In this document: one piece after another, positions 21,301 to 28,140 of the stretch
How positions within the stretch are numbered: position 1 is the first letter of the stretch
How the letters are laid out: every line of letters begins with the position of its first letter
DNA from: Littorina saxatilis
Taxonomy: Eukaryota; Mollusca; Gastropoda; Littorinimorpha; Littorinidae
Assembly (NCBI RefSeq): GCF_037325665.1
Contig: NC_090246.1
Coordinates: forward strand, 93,718,499 to 93,782,498
Reading direction: 5' to 3'
Length of the DNA: 64,000 nucleotides
Position numbers and translations under genes: made by a program
The notes under the pieces: model-generated
The model's database searches: none
Seen by the model: the letters and a program-made list of their open reading frames with translations, nothing else
Told to the model about the DNA's origin: nothing

Positions 21301-22140
21301 TACTTCACTTCTGCAGTATGATTAAAATATATCCTGAAGTGACAAAGAATTTTGAGAACAAAGTTTGCCTTGGTGACTTAAACATACCACTGAAAATGAA
21401 TGGCTAGGTCACCAGCAGGCTGTGCATATATCGGTATCACATGTCATTCGCAATGAATAATCATAACTCCTTAAGTCTGAGTCTTACTCTTATCCTTGTC
21501 CCTAAAAATGGACATCGACATGTAATGAAAAACTGAACCTTTCAGTTCATTATATTGGAACTCTTCACGTGTTGTCAGTTCATTATATTAGAACTCTTCG
21601 CATGGTTCTAGCCCTCTCTAAGCCAAGATCCAGTCCAGGGAAAACAGACAGACAGATCTACAAACTTTGTAAGCCTACCAGTAGGTACCACTACCAGTAC
21701 CACATGTTTTCAAGTCACATGGACTCACAATTAGCGCTCATTTGCTGTTCTTCTCAAACTGGCAAAAGCAAAGGCATGGCGATATAACACTAACATTTTG
21801 ACAACCCCAAAACAAGTCGATAACAGGCATTTATAATTTTGGCATGGTCTGCATCTGTTAAATTCATGTACATCATGACGATACCTGAGACTGGAAATTC
21901 GGCTTCTTCCCCTCCATGTTTTACTGCACGTGTTCAACAAAGACAGCATACGAAACAAACGCTGCAGAGCTGTACCATATTGTATACCTCTTGTAGTATG
22001 TATTGCTTCTTCTCATCTCATATGCAATTAAGCATTTATCAAGTGATGTGATCAAGCTTTATTAACAAAATGCTATTATTTGGTAACATATTTGTTTGAG
22101 TCACCTTTTGTACGAAACTCCAGGTAGCAACAACAAGCAT
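208..22140 (-). CDS. RSL1D1: RSL1D1, ribosomal L1 domain-containing protein 1 (3'-partial; exons 1-6)
   Basis: The product is a nucleolar protein of the uL1-like family, associated with ribosome biogenesis and nucleolar regulation. Six exons are read on the minus strand: 22105-22140, 19797-19939, 19238-19382, 4537-4685, 918-1019 and 208-374. All junctions are GT-AG and the phases agree, giving 247 codons. The start ATG at 22140 has a strong context (GCCGCCATG). Visible family blocks in order are VEKGVHALLQV, LPNGLTEEHKDVCLFVKD, FDVFLADARIIRLLPS, and ELVQNIV with IKTPDSMAIPVYTS. These correspond to the human order of CLFTKD, FFLTDARIRRLLPS and IIENIV/ALPIFSS. The basic C-terminal tail lies beyond the left edge. 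Introns 2, 3, 4 and 5 host box C/D snoRNAs on the same strand, as expected of a translation-related host gene. The gene faces CANT1 across a very short shared upstream region. Orthology is from remembered family sequence, not a search. Confidence 0.9.
794..868 (-). ncRNA. SNORD1-like: Box C/D snoRNA copy 1, divergent (RSL1D1 intron 5)
   Basis: On the minus strand the terminal stem is GUUGCC/GGCAAC. The C box is AUGAUGA, the guide is AGUUAUCCCUGU followed by CAGA (D'), the C' box is like UGUUGA, and the D box is CCGA. The 5' half matches the intron-3 copies while the 3' half is unrelated. This suggests an older paralogue that kept only the 28S guide. Confidence 0.7.
918..1019 (-). CDS. RSL1D1: RSL1D1 exon 5
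   Basis: The exon is 102 nt with acceptor gttccag and donor AGTAGG/gtaaga. It encodes LPVQVRMDAKDLKAEFEAA and NNSRCVFSGKGPVG, the L1-domain segment after the basic R-K-R junction. Confidence 0.9.
1060..1730 (-). mobile_element. Short interspersed element with CGCGGGTTA head and (AAAGA)n tail
   Basis: The minus-strand head is TACCCCCCGCGGGTTAAGGG and the tail region is ACGACGTTAAACACCAAATA followed by AAAGAAAG. It has internal partial duplications (1399-1428). It lies in RSL1D1 intron 4. Confidence 0.6.
2095..2935. mobile_element. Interspersed repeat with TTTAGTCAAG / CGCGTAAGGCG ends
   Basis: It begins with GTCAAGTTTTGACTAAATATT (self-complementary) and ends TTTTCGCCTTACGCGACTTG. It holds a GT microsatellite near the left end. 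An inverted, truncated copy is at 32578-32895. There is no coding capacity; it lies in RSL1D1 intron 4. Confidence 0.65.
3179..3254 (-). ncRNA. SNORD1-like: Box C/D snoRNA copy 2 (RSL1D1 intron 4)
   Basis: The terminal stem is AUUAC.../...GGUAAU, changed on both sides relative to GUUGCC/GGCAAC so pairing is kept. The C box (UGAUGAUGA), the 12-nt guide, the CAGA D' box and the CUGA D box are all present. Confidence 0.8.
3300..4270. other. GC-rich block with internal repeats, unassigned
   Basis: This is denser in C and G than its surroundings, with repeated CAGCCGTTGGGA, CATAGCTGG and TCCGCCTG words. Open frames up to 107 codons show no domain. It is possibly an unrecognised short retroelement. 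It lies in RSL1D1 intron 4. Confidence 0.4.
4293..4511. mobile_element. piggyBac-type MITE
   Basis: TTAA lies on both sides (4289-4292 and 4512-4515) and the termini are CCCTTAGGCTGG and CCAGTGTAAGGG. The interior has two copies of CGACATATGTCGCGCTACT. There is no coding capacity. It lies 25 bp from the 5' splice site of RSL1D1 intron 4. Confidence 0.8.
4537..4685 (-). CDS. RSL1D1: RSL1D1 exon 4
   Basis: The exon is 149 nt with acceptor gttacag and donor GAAAAG/gtgagt, ending in phase 2. It encodes IIPLKALKLEHKPFEAKR, then NRFDVFLADARIIRLLPS and LGKAFFGRKR, the most diagnostic RSL1D1/L1 block. A 219-bp piggyBac-type MITE lies 25 bp inside the downstream intron. A DR1-bearing repeat starts 33 bp from the acceptor side. 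Confidence 0.93.
4719..5351. mobile_element. DR1-bearing interspersed repeat, copy A
   Basis: Its 5' end CAAGAAGAGCAAACGCTCGA contains GAGTCACTTT and the 3' end contains AAGTGACTC, a subterminal inverted repeat. Two TGACCTTGAAAAAGGTCA blocks each run into a perfect AGGTCA-A-AGGTCA. A 127-codon frame is shared with copies C and D but looks incidental. There is no transposase. Termini with a 3' hairpin and A-rich target recall Helentron-associated elements, but the class is undetermined. Confidence 0.75.
5361..5560. mobile_element. A/T-homopolymer MITE (TGTTTACGGTAAC ends), copy 1
   Basis: AGGCCAAAAAAATAGGGTCG and ACCGTAAACA words occur in an inverted arrangement. It belongs to the same family as 17401, 20371, 20762 and 27109. 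Confidence 0.6.
5800..7010. repeat. Microsatellite-centred repeat family, copies in RSL1D1 intron 3
   Basis: Segments with CACCTTTGAAGGCGAAGTCC, TACAATCCACAGGTGTTGC and (TA)n/(CA)n centres occur twice (5818-6110 and 6368-6650). A third part (6767-7000) has CGGTTCAGCGCTGCGAGCAC. The same family recurs in CANT1 intron 1 and near 36 kb. It is unclassified. Confidence 0.6.
7435..7858 (+). mobile_element. 5'-truncated LINE (CR1/L2-like) with (ATT)n tail
   Basis: The frame at 7454-7501 reads FKRALKTHLFKKYNP followed by a stop, the usual C terminus of CR1/L2-type ORF2. A 3' UTR and (TTA)n tail follow. The duplicate locus at about 53370-53395 lacks it. Confidence 0.75.
8075..8953. mobile_element. 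879-bp CAGACCTG element with TATAAA target duplication
   Basis: The termini are CAGACCTGTGCACA and TGTGCACAGGTCTG with TATAAA on both sides (8069-8074 and 8954-8959). The duplicate locus near 53609 reads GCTATATAAACGC without the insert. A tRNA-headed SINE (8308-8618) is nested inside. Confidence 0.8.
8308..8618 (-). mobile_element. tRNA-derived SINE (nested in 8075-8953)
   Basis: The minus-strand head reads GTGGCCTAGTGGTAAGGCGT with B box GGTTCGAACCCC. The 3' end is a (CAAA)n tail, and imperfect direct repeats around TCTTCACTA flank it. Confidence 0.8.
9177..9360. repeat. GGGGCGGAGC...poly-G repeat, copy 1
   Basis: It has the same words as the copy at 58675-58860. It also contains GGCAAAGCCCCCCCTGAAGC. 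Confidence 0.65.
9524..9612. repeat. 90-bp palindrome of ACTCGT words
   Basis: GATATTTAGACTCGAACAAG pairs with the CTTGTCTCGTCTAAATATC arm around CGTCTTCGACTCG. It has a foldback-type structure, and half of a related unit is at 53645-53695. Confidence 0.7.
9782..9855 (-). ncRNA. SNORD1-like: Box C/D snoRNA copy 3 (RSL1D1 intron 3)
   Basis: The C box GUGAUGA, guide AGUUAUCCCUGU, D' CAGA and D CUGA are present with stem UUGCC/GGCAA. It differs from the consensus at a few loop positions. Confidence 0.82.
10065..10140 (-). ncRNA. SNORD1-like: Box C/D snoRNA copy 4, consensus form (RSL1D1 intron 3)
   Basis: This 76-nt copy serves as the reference. In minus-strand order it has stem GUUGCC, C box GUGAUGA, guide AAGUUAUCCCUGU, D' CAGA, C'-like UGUUGA, a second guide GCACGUCAG, D box CUGA, and stem GGCAAC. 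The first guide pairs with 12 nt of the universally conserved 28S segment ACAGGGAUAACU. Counting five from D', the target is the second G of GGG, equivalent to yeast Gm2815 (guided by snR38; SNORD1A-C in human). That identification is from memory. The RNA would be processed from the spliced host intron and act in the nucleolus with fibrillarin. Confidence 0.88.
10178..10716. mobile_element. DR1-bearing interspersed repeat, copy B
   Basis: This is a shorter subfamily lacking the first DR1 block, identical in layout to copy E. It is inserted in an A run next to a C/D snoRNA copy. Confidence 0.78.
10911..12283. mobile_element. Pogo/mariner-type non-autonomous element (TA duplication)
   Basis: The ends are CAGCAGTCCCT and AGGGACTGCTG with TA on both sides. 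A sister snoRNA unit at 13408-13420 keeps the empty TA. It has internal (ACGGACAC)-type words and a poly-G run, with no transposase frame recognised. Confidence 0.75.
12360..12430 (-). ncRNA. SNORD1-like: Box C/D snoRNA copy 5, stem-degraded (RSL1D1 intron 3)
   Basis: The guide and all boxes are intact, but the stem half before the C box reads differently (no GUUGCC), so the terminal stem is lost. It may be a non-functional copy. Confidence 0.65.
12515..12893 (-). mobile_element. tRNA-derived SINE copy 1
   Basis: The minus-strand head is GTGGTAAGACGTCGGCCTCT, then a B-box-like segment and a 3' (GAA)n tail. It is flanked by GCAGCCGTGAC/GCAGCCATGAC direct repeats and lies within a C/D snoRNA unit. 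Confidence 0.85.
13105..13180 (-). ncRNA. SNORD1-like: Box C/D snoRNA copy 6 (RSL1D1 intron 3)
   Basis: This 76-nt copy reads the same as the consensus copy at 10065, with an intact terminal stem and boxes. Confidence 0.87.
13488..13563 (-). ncRNA. SNORD1-like: Box C/D snoRNA copy 7 (RSL1D1 intron 3)
   Basis: Stem, C, D' and D boxes and the guide are intact. It differs from the consensus at one loop base (GCUCAGG for GCACAGG) and just upstream of the guide. Confidence 0.87.
13655..14032 (-). mobile_element. tRNA-derived SINE copy 2
   Basis: It has the same family, position and target duplication as copy 1. It was therefore duplicated with the surrounding unit rather than inserted independently. 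Confidence 0.85.
14240..14315 (-). ncRNA. SNORD1-like: Box C/D snoRNA copy 8 (RSL1D1 intron 3)
   Basis: Full stem and boxes are present. It has one base change just before the C box (CAAUGAUGA). Confidence 0.86.
14714..14789 (-). ncRNA. SNORD1-like: Box C/D snoRNA copy 9 (RSL1D1 intron 3)
   Basis: Full stem, boxes and guide are present. The upstream unit sequence is shared with the copy at 15163. Confidence 0.87.
15163..15238 (-). ncRNA. SNORD1-like: Box C/D snoRNA copy 10 (RSL1D1 intron 3)
   Basis: Full stem, boxes and guide are present, 449 bp after copy 9. Shared flanks define a tandem unit of about 450 bp. Confidence 0.87.
15347..15672 (+). mobile_element. tRNA-derived SINE with (ATGAAA)n tail
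   Basis: The head GCCGGTAGCTCAGTTGGTAG with B box GGTTCGAATTC looks like a tRNA. A 230-bp body and a GAAATGAAAATG tail show it is a SINE. Copy C of the DR1 repeat is inserted in the tail. Confidence 0.82.
15673..16377. mobile_element. DR1-bearing interspersed repeat, copy C
   Basis: This is the long form with both DR1 blocks. It is inserted in the A-rich tail of the SINE at 15347. Confidence 0.78.
16611..17305. mobile_element. MITE with TACCGTATTTGAC termini, intact copy
   Basis: The ends are TACCGTATTTGAC and GTCAAATACGGTA with sub-terminal CTACAAGCCGCGAC similarity. It has TA at both ends (possible TA duplication) and is 695 bp with no coding capacity. Confidence 0.72.
17401..17589. mobile_element. 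A/T-homopolymer MITE, copy 2
   Basis: GGCCAAAAAAAAATAGGTCG and ACCGTAAACAGACTA are the inverted ends. Confidence 0.62.
17590..18206. other. RSL1D1 intron 3 sequence with diverged snoRNA-unit flank
   Basis: Words such as CTCTGCTCTGAAGCAAC, AACATCAAACTTCAGTTT and ATTGTGAGTTATACTGGGGA recur at 18590-18830. This is diverged flank of the C/D snoRNA amplification unit. A stretch of CTCGCG words (17878-18015) interrupts it. Confidence 0.5.
18207..18282 (-). ncRNA. SNORD1-like: Box C/D snoRNA copy 11 (RSL1D1 intron 3)
   Basis: Full stem, boxes and guide are present. It shares the GCUCAGG loop variant with copy 7. Confidence 0.87.
18912..18987 (-). ncRNA. SNORD1-like: Box C/D snoRNA copy 12 (RSL1D1 intron 3)
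   Basis: The terminal stem is GUUGCC/GGUAAC, where a G-U wobble replaces one pair. Boxes and guide are intact. Confidence 0.85.
19238..19382 (-). CDS. RSL1D1: RSL1D1 exon 3
   Basis: The exon is 145 nt with acceptor acattttcag and donor TCCGAG/gtttgt, ending in phase 0. It encodes LPNGLTEEHKDVCLFVKD and then LKSKGISCVSE, the 'CLF.KD ... KHGI..VS' block of RSL1D1. Confidence 0.92.
19486..19561 (-). ncRNA. SNORD1-like: Box C/D snoRNA copy 13 (RSL1D1 intron 2)
   Basis: This is the only copy in the short intron 2 (19383-19796), ending about 100 nt before its 3' splice site, a typical position. It has several loop changes, but the guide, C box and D box are kept. Confidence 0.84.
19797..19939 (-). 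CDS. RSL1D1: RSL1D1 exon 2
   Basis: The exon lies between an acceptor ttgttgcag and a donor AAACT/gtacgt. It is 143 nt and ends in phase 2. It encodes VEKGVHALLQVIEKRK through KKVSKQQKIIKL, the lead-in to the L1 domain. Confidence 0.88.
20371..20723. mobile_element. A/T-homopolymer MITE, copy 3
   Basis: Its ends are GCCAAAAA...TGTCTGTTTCTGGT and ACCAGAAACAGACA...TTGGGCC, with inverted arms and CCGACCTACCGACCC words. Confidence 0.65.
20762..21057. mobile_element. A/T-homopolymer MITE, copy 4
   Basis: Its inverted ends are GGCCAAAAAAAATAATAG and GGTTACCGTAACCACACC. Confidence 0.62.
22105..22140 (-). CDS. RSL1D1: RSL1D1 exon 1 (coding part)
   Basis: Twelve codons, MLVVATWSFVQK, end in phase 0 at a CAAAAG/gtgact donor. 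The ATG follows GCCGCC. The next in-phase exon begins VEKGVHALL, which matches the start of the family's conserved region. This start is an inference because the N terminus varies in the family. Confidence 0.75.
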
Positions 22141-22228
22141 GGCGGCCTGTCGAAGTCGTCTGATACGAGAGCCACGTCGGCATGAAAAAGTTTGATTTTG
22201 TAGTGTGAGATGAAAACAGTACATCCTC
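22141..22228. promoter_or_regulatory. Shared head-to-head upstream region of RSL1D1 and CANT1
   Basis: Only 88 bp separate the RSL1D1 start codon (minus) from the CANT1 start codon (plus). The segment contains GGCGGCC and CCACGTCGG but no obvious TATA box. The two 5' UTRs must be very short, overlap, or include upstream non-coding exons. A bidirectional promoter is inferred from the arrangement, not shown. Confidence 0.55.
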
Positions 22229-22841
22229 ATGAGCCTGCCTGTAGAAGAGGACGATAGTAGAATGTTATCGTCGACATATCCACCCTCAGTAAACGATTGG
22301 ATGAAGGCAATACGCAGGCCAACCCAGTACCGTGTTGGTAACGCCAGGGTTCAGTTGAAACCAAGGGTAGTCTTTTATGCTGTTACTTTGTCCGTTGCGA
22401 TACTGATACTGTTGGTTATGGTGATCCCGAGGCCACAACGACAACCATGCTTTGTTCGCAGAGACGTGATATACAGCAACAAATATCCACTGTCTGATCC
22501 TTTGACCGTACTTTTTGGTAAAAAGTACAAGATTGCCCTTGTAACGGACTTGGACACGAGCTCGAAAGGCGAGAAATCTAATACATGGTACAGCTACTTC
22601 AGAACTGGCAACTTAACAATATCAGATGATCATTTCTCAGTAAGGTTTTCCCTCGATGCCCCTATAAAGGTGGAATCTACACTGGCACAAGGTGGACGCG
22701 GCATGGAACTATCAGAGCTAGTTGTTTTCAATGGAAGGCTTTACACAGTGGATGACAGAACTGGCATTGTGTATGAAGTAATTGACAACAAAGTCGTACC
22801 ATGGGTTGTTCTTCCTGATGGTGATGGGACAAATAATAAAG
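22229..22841 (+). CDS. CANT1: CANT1 exon 1 (coding part)
   Basis: It encodes the cytosolic N terminus, the membrane anchor and the first blades of the propeller. It ends AATAAAG/gtatta in phase 1 within the DGDGTNNKG motif. Confidence 0.95.
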
Positions 22842-24103
22842 GTATTATTTGGAACCCTTTAGCGTTCTTCACTTGTTTAATCAATAGTGAATTGTTGAGC
22901 ATAAAACTATTACATTGTTAGTTACCATTCAAAGGCCATGACTCTCCTGAGTAATCAGGAGTCTTAGTAGTGAGGAATGTCACTGTCAGGCCTCATCATC
23001 AAAATAATAGATACATGTATATATATATATATACGACTTCTGTCTGTCTGTGTGTGTGTGTGTGCGCGATGCACGGCCAAAGTTCTCGATGGATCTGCTT
23101 CAAATTTGGTGGGCATATTCAGGTACACCCGATGTAGGATCCGGTCCGGTCCCCCCTCTGAAGTAGTCCCCCGGGGGACCAATTCGTGGCAAAAACTGCT
23201 CTATAATGGTCCCCCCTTAGACATCCAGCCTCGTTTTTCTTGTTACAATGTTAGTAATGTTACCAGCAATTTTAGAGAAAAGAAAGGAAAGAATCAGAGA
23301 CTGGTTTCATTTCTTCTTATCAGTATTTATTTATTATTCATTTTATTTCATGTGATTTTTCTTTTGAACGGCATTATAAATCAGATCTATTTTATTTTCT
23401 GCAAAATATAGTCAAACAAAGAGATTGCTGTCTGTGCACTACATAATACCGGACGAAGATATAGATTGAAAATGGCTTGAATGCCTAAGAAAAACGAGGC
23501 TGGATGTCTAAGGGGGGACCATTATAGAGCAGTTTTTGCCACGAATTGGTCCCCCGGGGGACTACTTCAGAGGGGGGACCGGACCGGATCCTACACCGGG
23601 ACAGGACACAACCTGGTCGATATTTCAACACGTGCTCTCAGCGCGCAGCGCTGAACCGATTTTGGTTCCACCTCAGCTACCCGGGCCCCCATACTGACAC
23701 ACCAAAGCCAAAGTTCTCGGTGGATCTTTTTCAAATTTGGACACCGTATTCAGCTACACCCCGGACACAATATCATCGATGAGATATTTCAACACGTGCT
23801 CTCAGCGCGCAGCGCTGAACCGATTTTGGTTTTTCTGTTCATTTCACCATTCCCAGTAACTCTTCCTTATCTTCTCCATGTTTTCAGCGTTTACCTCCCT
23901 TCCTTCGTATGGTGCACTATAGTATGAGGGGGCATCTTCGGATATTCCCGGCGTTCTGTTACTATTTTTAGAAGGTCACCGCAGTGTCCAGAACGTAAAT
24001 TGGACCCGTAAATTATCCTCACTGTAAAAGTGCAAAGGTCGAATCAATTTATAGCCACGCGAAAAATACACTGTCATCTATCTCTCTATATATACGGCTT
24101 CTC

Positions 24104-24134
<31 letters not shown>

Positions 24135-26428
24135 CTCTCTATGTGGGCAACACCTGTGGATTGTTCAGTTCTGTTTGTGATGTGGTCTGGCGGCTTTTGT
24201 GTATTTGTATGTACTGGCCTTCCTTTGAGAAGCCATAACAGTTCAAAAGGGCTTAGAGATAAGCTCTAAATTGCTCAATCCTGTTTGAGTGGAGTTCGCC
24301 TCCAAAGGTGATTAACACGGTTACATTCGTCGACAAGGATGGGACTCGATATGGTCAGGAATGGCATTATGGCCACTGAATCATTTTCGTGCTGTTCCCA
24401 TTCCACGAATCTGGGAGGGACCTAAGCTTGGCGGGTCCATTGTTCGGACCCGGCGAAGCCGGCGTACGGCTCTAAGTACTTCTTCCCGGCGAAGCCGGCT
24501 ACCCGGCGAAGCGGGTATTCATCTAGTATATATATATACTAGATGATTACCCACTTCGCCGGGTACCGGGTACTCAAATGTGAGTGGCGCACCGTACGCC
24601 GGCTTCGCCAGGTGCCCGGCTTTGCCGGGTGAGTGGCGCACCGTACGCGATTGACGCCACACGAAGGAAGGGAGATAAACGCGCAAAACACTGGAGCAGA
24701 TAAGGAAGAGTTACTGGGAATGGATGTACAGAAAAACCAGAAAAACCAAAATCGGTTCAGCGCTGCGCACTGAGAGCACGTGTTGAAAATTTTCATCGAC
24801 CAGATTGTGTCCGGGGTCTACCTGAATATGCCCACCAAATTTGAAGCAGATCCATCGAGAACTTTGGCCGTGCATAGCGAACACACACAGACAGACAGAC
24901 AGACACACACAAGCCGTATATATATATAGGTGACAGAGAGGCCATTGCGTTCCCATAGTGGTTTTGTAGGGCAAAGAAATTAGCTCTAAAATCTTAACCT
25001 GTTTGACTGGCCTTGTCTGCAAAGGTAATTCTTGTGCTTTGGGCACTAGGTTACAGATGAATACAGTTAAACGAGAGGTGATCATAGACAAAAAAGTAAA
25101 ACCAAATTCTCTAATAACAGTTCTGATGCAGACTCCCCCACATCTGCTGCAATATTATTGCAATATTATTGCAGCATGGTGTGCAGCTGCTCTGGGAATT
25201 TAGGATTGTAACTTAGACTGCAAAAATGTTAAGAGACCCACAGACACATGAGTGTGGTTTGGTGGCTGTCAGTAACGATAAATTATTTGGCTTTCGATGC
25301 AGTGAAACATGCACTATTCAGAATTTTCTGGGTCCTTTATCGGCTTTATGTTGATAGTTTGCACTTGATGTTGTCCAGGGTTCAAATGCGAGTGGGCAAC
25401 AGTGAAAGATCAACGCCTGTATGTTGGTGGGCTGGGCAAGGAGTGGACAACGACAGGTGGCAAGGTGGTCAACCTTAATCCTCAGTGGGTCAAGGCCATC
25501 AGTGCGTCTGGAGAAGTGGAGCACATTGATTGGCATGAGAATTACAATGCTCTGAGAAAGGTTACTGGAATGCAGCTGCCAGGTAGGACACCTTTTGTAC
25601 ACTTGTATTGTATGTTTGTCTGTGTTTCACGGTTTGTGCATGTGTTATTGCTAGGCCATTGCAGTCTTGAGCTGTTGTACTTTGGCCAAGTTCTTTCAGC
25701 TGACCATCTGAGGATTTTTTTCAATTCTTTGTCGGTTGCCTGCAATCACTGCCTGCTCCTACTCCTTGTCATCCTGGTTTGCACCCAATGACTCCAGTGT
25801 TCAAAAAGCATTTCAGGGTTTTTGATGGCTCTCTGTCCAGCTGCTTTGGATTGGATGGCCTTTACCCAGAACTCACAGAAGAGTTGCTGTCCAAAGCGAA
25901 CAGGTCATATTAGTTTGTGGGTCAACCTATATTTTGAGAGGTTGCAGGGAAGTATCAGCAGCTTTCCTCTAAAAAAAAAAAAATATTGCCATCTGGCCAG
26001 GCTTATGTGTCTACCTAGCAGTCTTTCAACCCCTATGTTCATTTTGAAATGTTTCAGGGTACATCATTCATGAATCAGGGGTCTGGAGTGAAATCCACCG
26101 CAAATGGTTCTTCCTCCCTCGACGTGCCAGCAAGGAGAGATACGAGGAAAAAGCAGATGAAAGCAGAGGCACAAATCTTCTGTTTGTGGCTGATGAACAT
26201 TTCCAAGACGTCAAAGTGAAGGCCATTGGAACTGTCAGCCCTACACATGGATTTTCATCTTTCAAATTTGTGCCTGGAACGGACGATACTGTGATAGTAG
26301 CGCTCAAAAGCCAAGAAGACGATGGCAAAATTGCTTCATATATTCTAGCTTTTAATATAGATGGGTCTATACTGTTACCAGAACAGAAAATTGGAGATGT
26401 AAAATACGAAGGAATAGAATTTGTTTGA
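22229..26428 (+). CDS. CANT1: CANT1, soluble calcium-activated nucleotidase 1 (apyrase), complete
   Basis: This enzyme is a Ca2+-dependent nucleoside di/triphosphatase of the ER/Golgi that prefers UDP and GDP. In vertebrates it is needed for proteoglycan glycosylation. Three coding exons, 22229-22841, 25379-25582 and 26058-26428, join in phase 1 twice and give 395 residues against 401 in human. Residues about 47-66 ([20 protein letters not shown]) form a type II signal-anchor. The catalytic propeller follows, with [89 protein letters not shown], and the C-terminal VKYEGIEFV, all strongly conserved in the family. The intervening 2.5-kb intron is full of repeats. The start at 22229 is the first in-frame ATG. 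Identification is from family motifs. Confidence 0.96.
22955..24960. repeat. Microsatellite-centred repeat family, CANT1 intron 1 cluster
   Basis: Repeated GGATCTGCTTCAAATTTGG, AGCACGTGTTGAAA and (TA)n words occur in both orientations. A 190-bp palindromic junction (24445-24640) of CCCGGCGAAG words is centred on (TA)n. These explain the long intron. Confidence 0.65.
23125..23597. mobile_element. MITE with about 105-bp inverted arms
   Basis: Arms GTAGGATCCGGTCCGGTCCC through AAACGAGG at 23133-23240 and 23481-23594 are near-perfect complements around a 240-bp AT-rich centre. It is inserted in a GTACACCCCGGACAC segment of another repeat, and TACACC flanks both sides. It lies in CANT1 intron 1. 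Confidence 0.75.
25379..25582 (+). CDS. CANT1: CANT1 exon 2
   Basis: The acceptor is ttgtccag and the donor CTGCCAG/gtagga. It encodes [37 protein letters not shown] and the [15 protein letters not shown] end. Confidence 0.95.
26058..26428 (+). CDS. CANT1: CANT1 exon 3 with stop
   Basis: The acceptor is atgtttcag. It encodes [11 protein letters not shown] through VKYEGIEFV and ends with TGA at 26426-26428, exactly at the family's usual C terminus. Confidence 0.95.
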
Positions 26429-27108
26429 GATTGAGAGTAGTATGTGTGTGTTTCTGTGTGTGTGTTATGATGTTGAGAGAGTGGACGGAAGATAGGAAGG
26501 GGTGATGCTGTTCACAGTTGCATGCATCATGCAGTTGTAAATAGATTTTTAATTGATTGGATAACAAGGTAACTTTTGACATAATGATAATCATAAATTA
26601 CTTTGACCTAAGATTGATGGAAGGTACTTGACTGAATTGACTGCATTTTCTATGACCTATAATCATATGGCGCAAACTTGAAATTGGCAGATCTGTGGAT
26701 AATGATTTGGATTCCCATTTACGCCAACAGGTGCAGTTAAGCAATACGAATCTGGGTGTGGTTTTGCTCATTTCACCTTTTGCCATGTGAATGTGTAAGA
26801 TTTTAACTTATTTTTAAACATCGATTAAAATGTGTCTTGATTGTTTGGTAAGAAATGTGTTATTTATAGTGAAACAGTGGTTAATACATACAGTCCTTCT
26901 TGTGTATGGAATCACGTACATTATTTCAAGTCTGCACAGTACTTGACGTGGAAATGATCCCCTTTCTACTTGGACACATACCAAAAACCAACAGCCTCAT
27001 TCTTTCTTGTGCACCAACATTGATTTAAAACAATGGTCACAGCACTTTCTACAGAAAGCAGTTAGACTCTTGAATTTGGGTATGTGTCCAAGTGGCAGGA
27101 GGCTCTTA

Positions 27109-27328
27109 GGCCAAAAAAAAAATAGTCTGTTTACGGTAACCCGACCGACCCTATTTTTTTCGCGCGACCCTAGACTTTTTTTTTTGCATTTGGGAAAAAA
27201 AAATCTTGGGTTTTTTTGCAAAATAACGTAAAAATATTGTTTTTGGGGGGGGGGGAAAAATCCCGACCTACCGACCCTATTTTATGGGCCTATGTTACCG
27301 TAAACAGACCTTTTTTTTTTTTTTTGCC
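27109..27328. mobile_element. A/T-homopolymer MITE, copy 5
   Basis: Its inverted arms are AGTCTGTTTACGGTAAC and GTTACCGTAAACAGACC. It lies in the 3' flank of CANT1. Confidence 0.68.
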
Positions 27329-27707
27329 TTATCGTGTGTAAAAGCCTGGAAAGAATTGTACTACAGTAGCATACATGCTCAGGTACACAAGAAGGAATGT
27401 AAGTGTAACCTTAACCCAGAGCCATCTTGACCATGGTGGTCTTTGGTGTTAACTCTTCTTATGTGTGCCTTTAACCTTATCAGCATAGAGATGTTGCTGT
27501 AATCATATGACCGAGCCTGTGATGAAATTAAAAGAAAATAGGTTCATCTTCTCTGATCAGCTTGCGTGAAAATGCTGTGAATTTGCTTGCATAATGCATT
27601 AACTTACAGAACACTAATTTTTATGTAAGGATGTTTTCGTGGATCCGTCAGTTTTATGGTTTCATCCTCATATTGTTTTCAATGGACATATCTTTTCCCC
27701 CTGATTA

Positions 27708-27713
27708 AATAAA
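27708..27713 (+). promoter_or_regulatory. Candidate poly(A) signal for CANT1
   Basis: AATAAA lies about 1.28 kb after the CANT1 stop. It is the clearest hexamer in unique-looking sequence, though usage is not shown. Confidence 0.3.
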
Positions 27714-27975
27714 TTGGGCATGGGTGCGCTTTTAGTATACATGTACAGTACTTGGATGATGAGGCTCTTGTTTTGGGTCTACATATTTTTGATTTACCTC
27801 TGTGTGTTTGTGTGTGAAGCAGTACTTGACAATACATGTACACGTTTTATGATTTTAGCATATTTGCTCATTCCTTGGGGAGAGAGTAAGAGAGAAGTGG
27901 GTTTAGCCAAAGAAAGTGAGAAGGGGGTTGCGTGTTTTAAGAAGGATGAGAGGAAACCACTTGTGTTGGCTATAC

Positions 27976-28140
27976 ATTGGTACCTGCAATGTGAGGCCCC
28001 TCTGATGAGTGGACACCTCCCATGAAAGGACACCTTCTGGAGTCCCCTTGTTATAGATGACCCAACTATACCCGTCATGACATGCCACCTGCAATGGACA
28101 AACTGGTCCCAAGGGGGCCCTTAAATTGCCGGTACCACTG
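27976..28140. mobile_element. 165-bp pogo/mariner-like MITE
   Basis: The ends CATTGGTACCTGCAATG and its imperfect complement (CGGTACCACTG) are flanked by TA. It shares TGGACACCT and CTGCAATG words with the element at 10911. Confidence 0.6.

Larger units (their letters stand above)
19940..22104. other. RSL1D1 intron 1
   Basis: It carries two A/T-homopolymer MITEs (20371-20723 and 20762-21057) and AT-rich sequence. No C/D snoRNA copy is recognised here, unlike introns 2-5. Confidence 0.55.
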
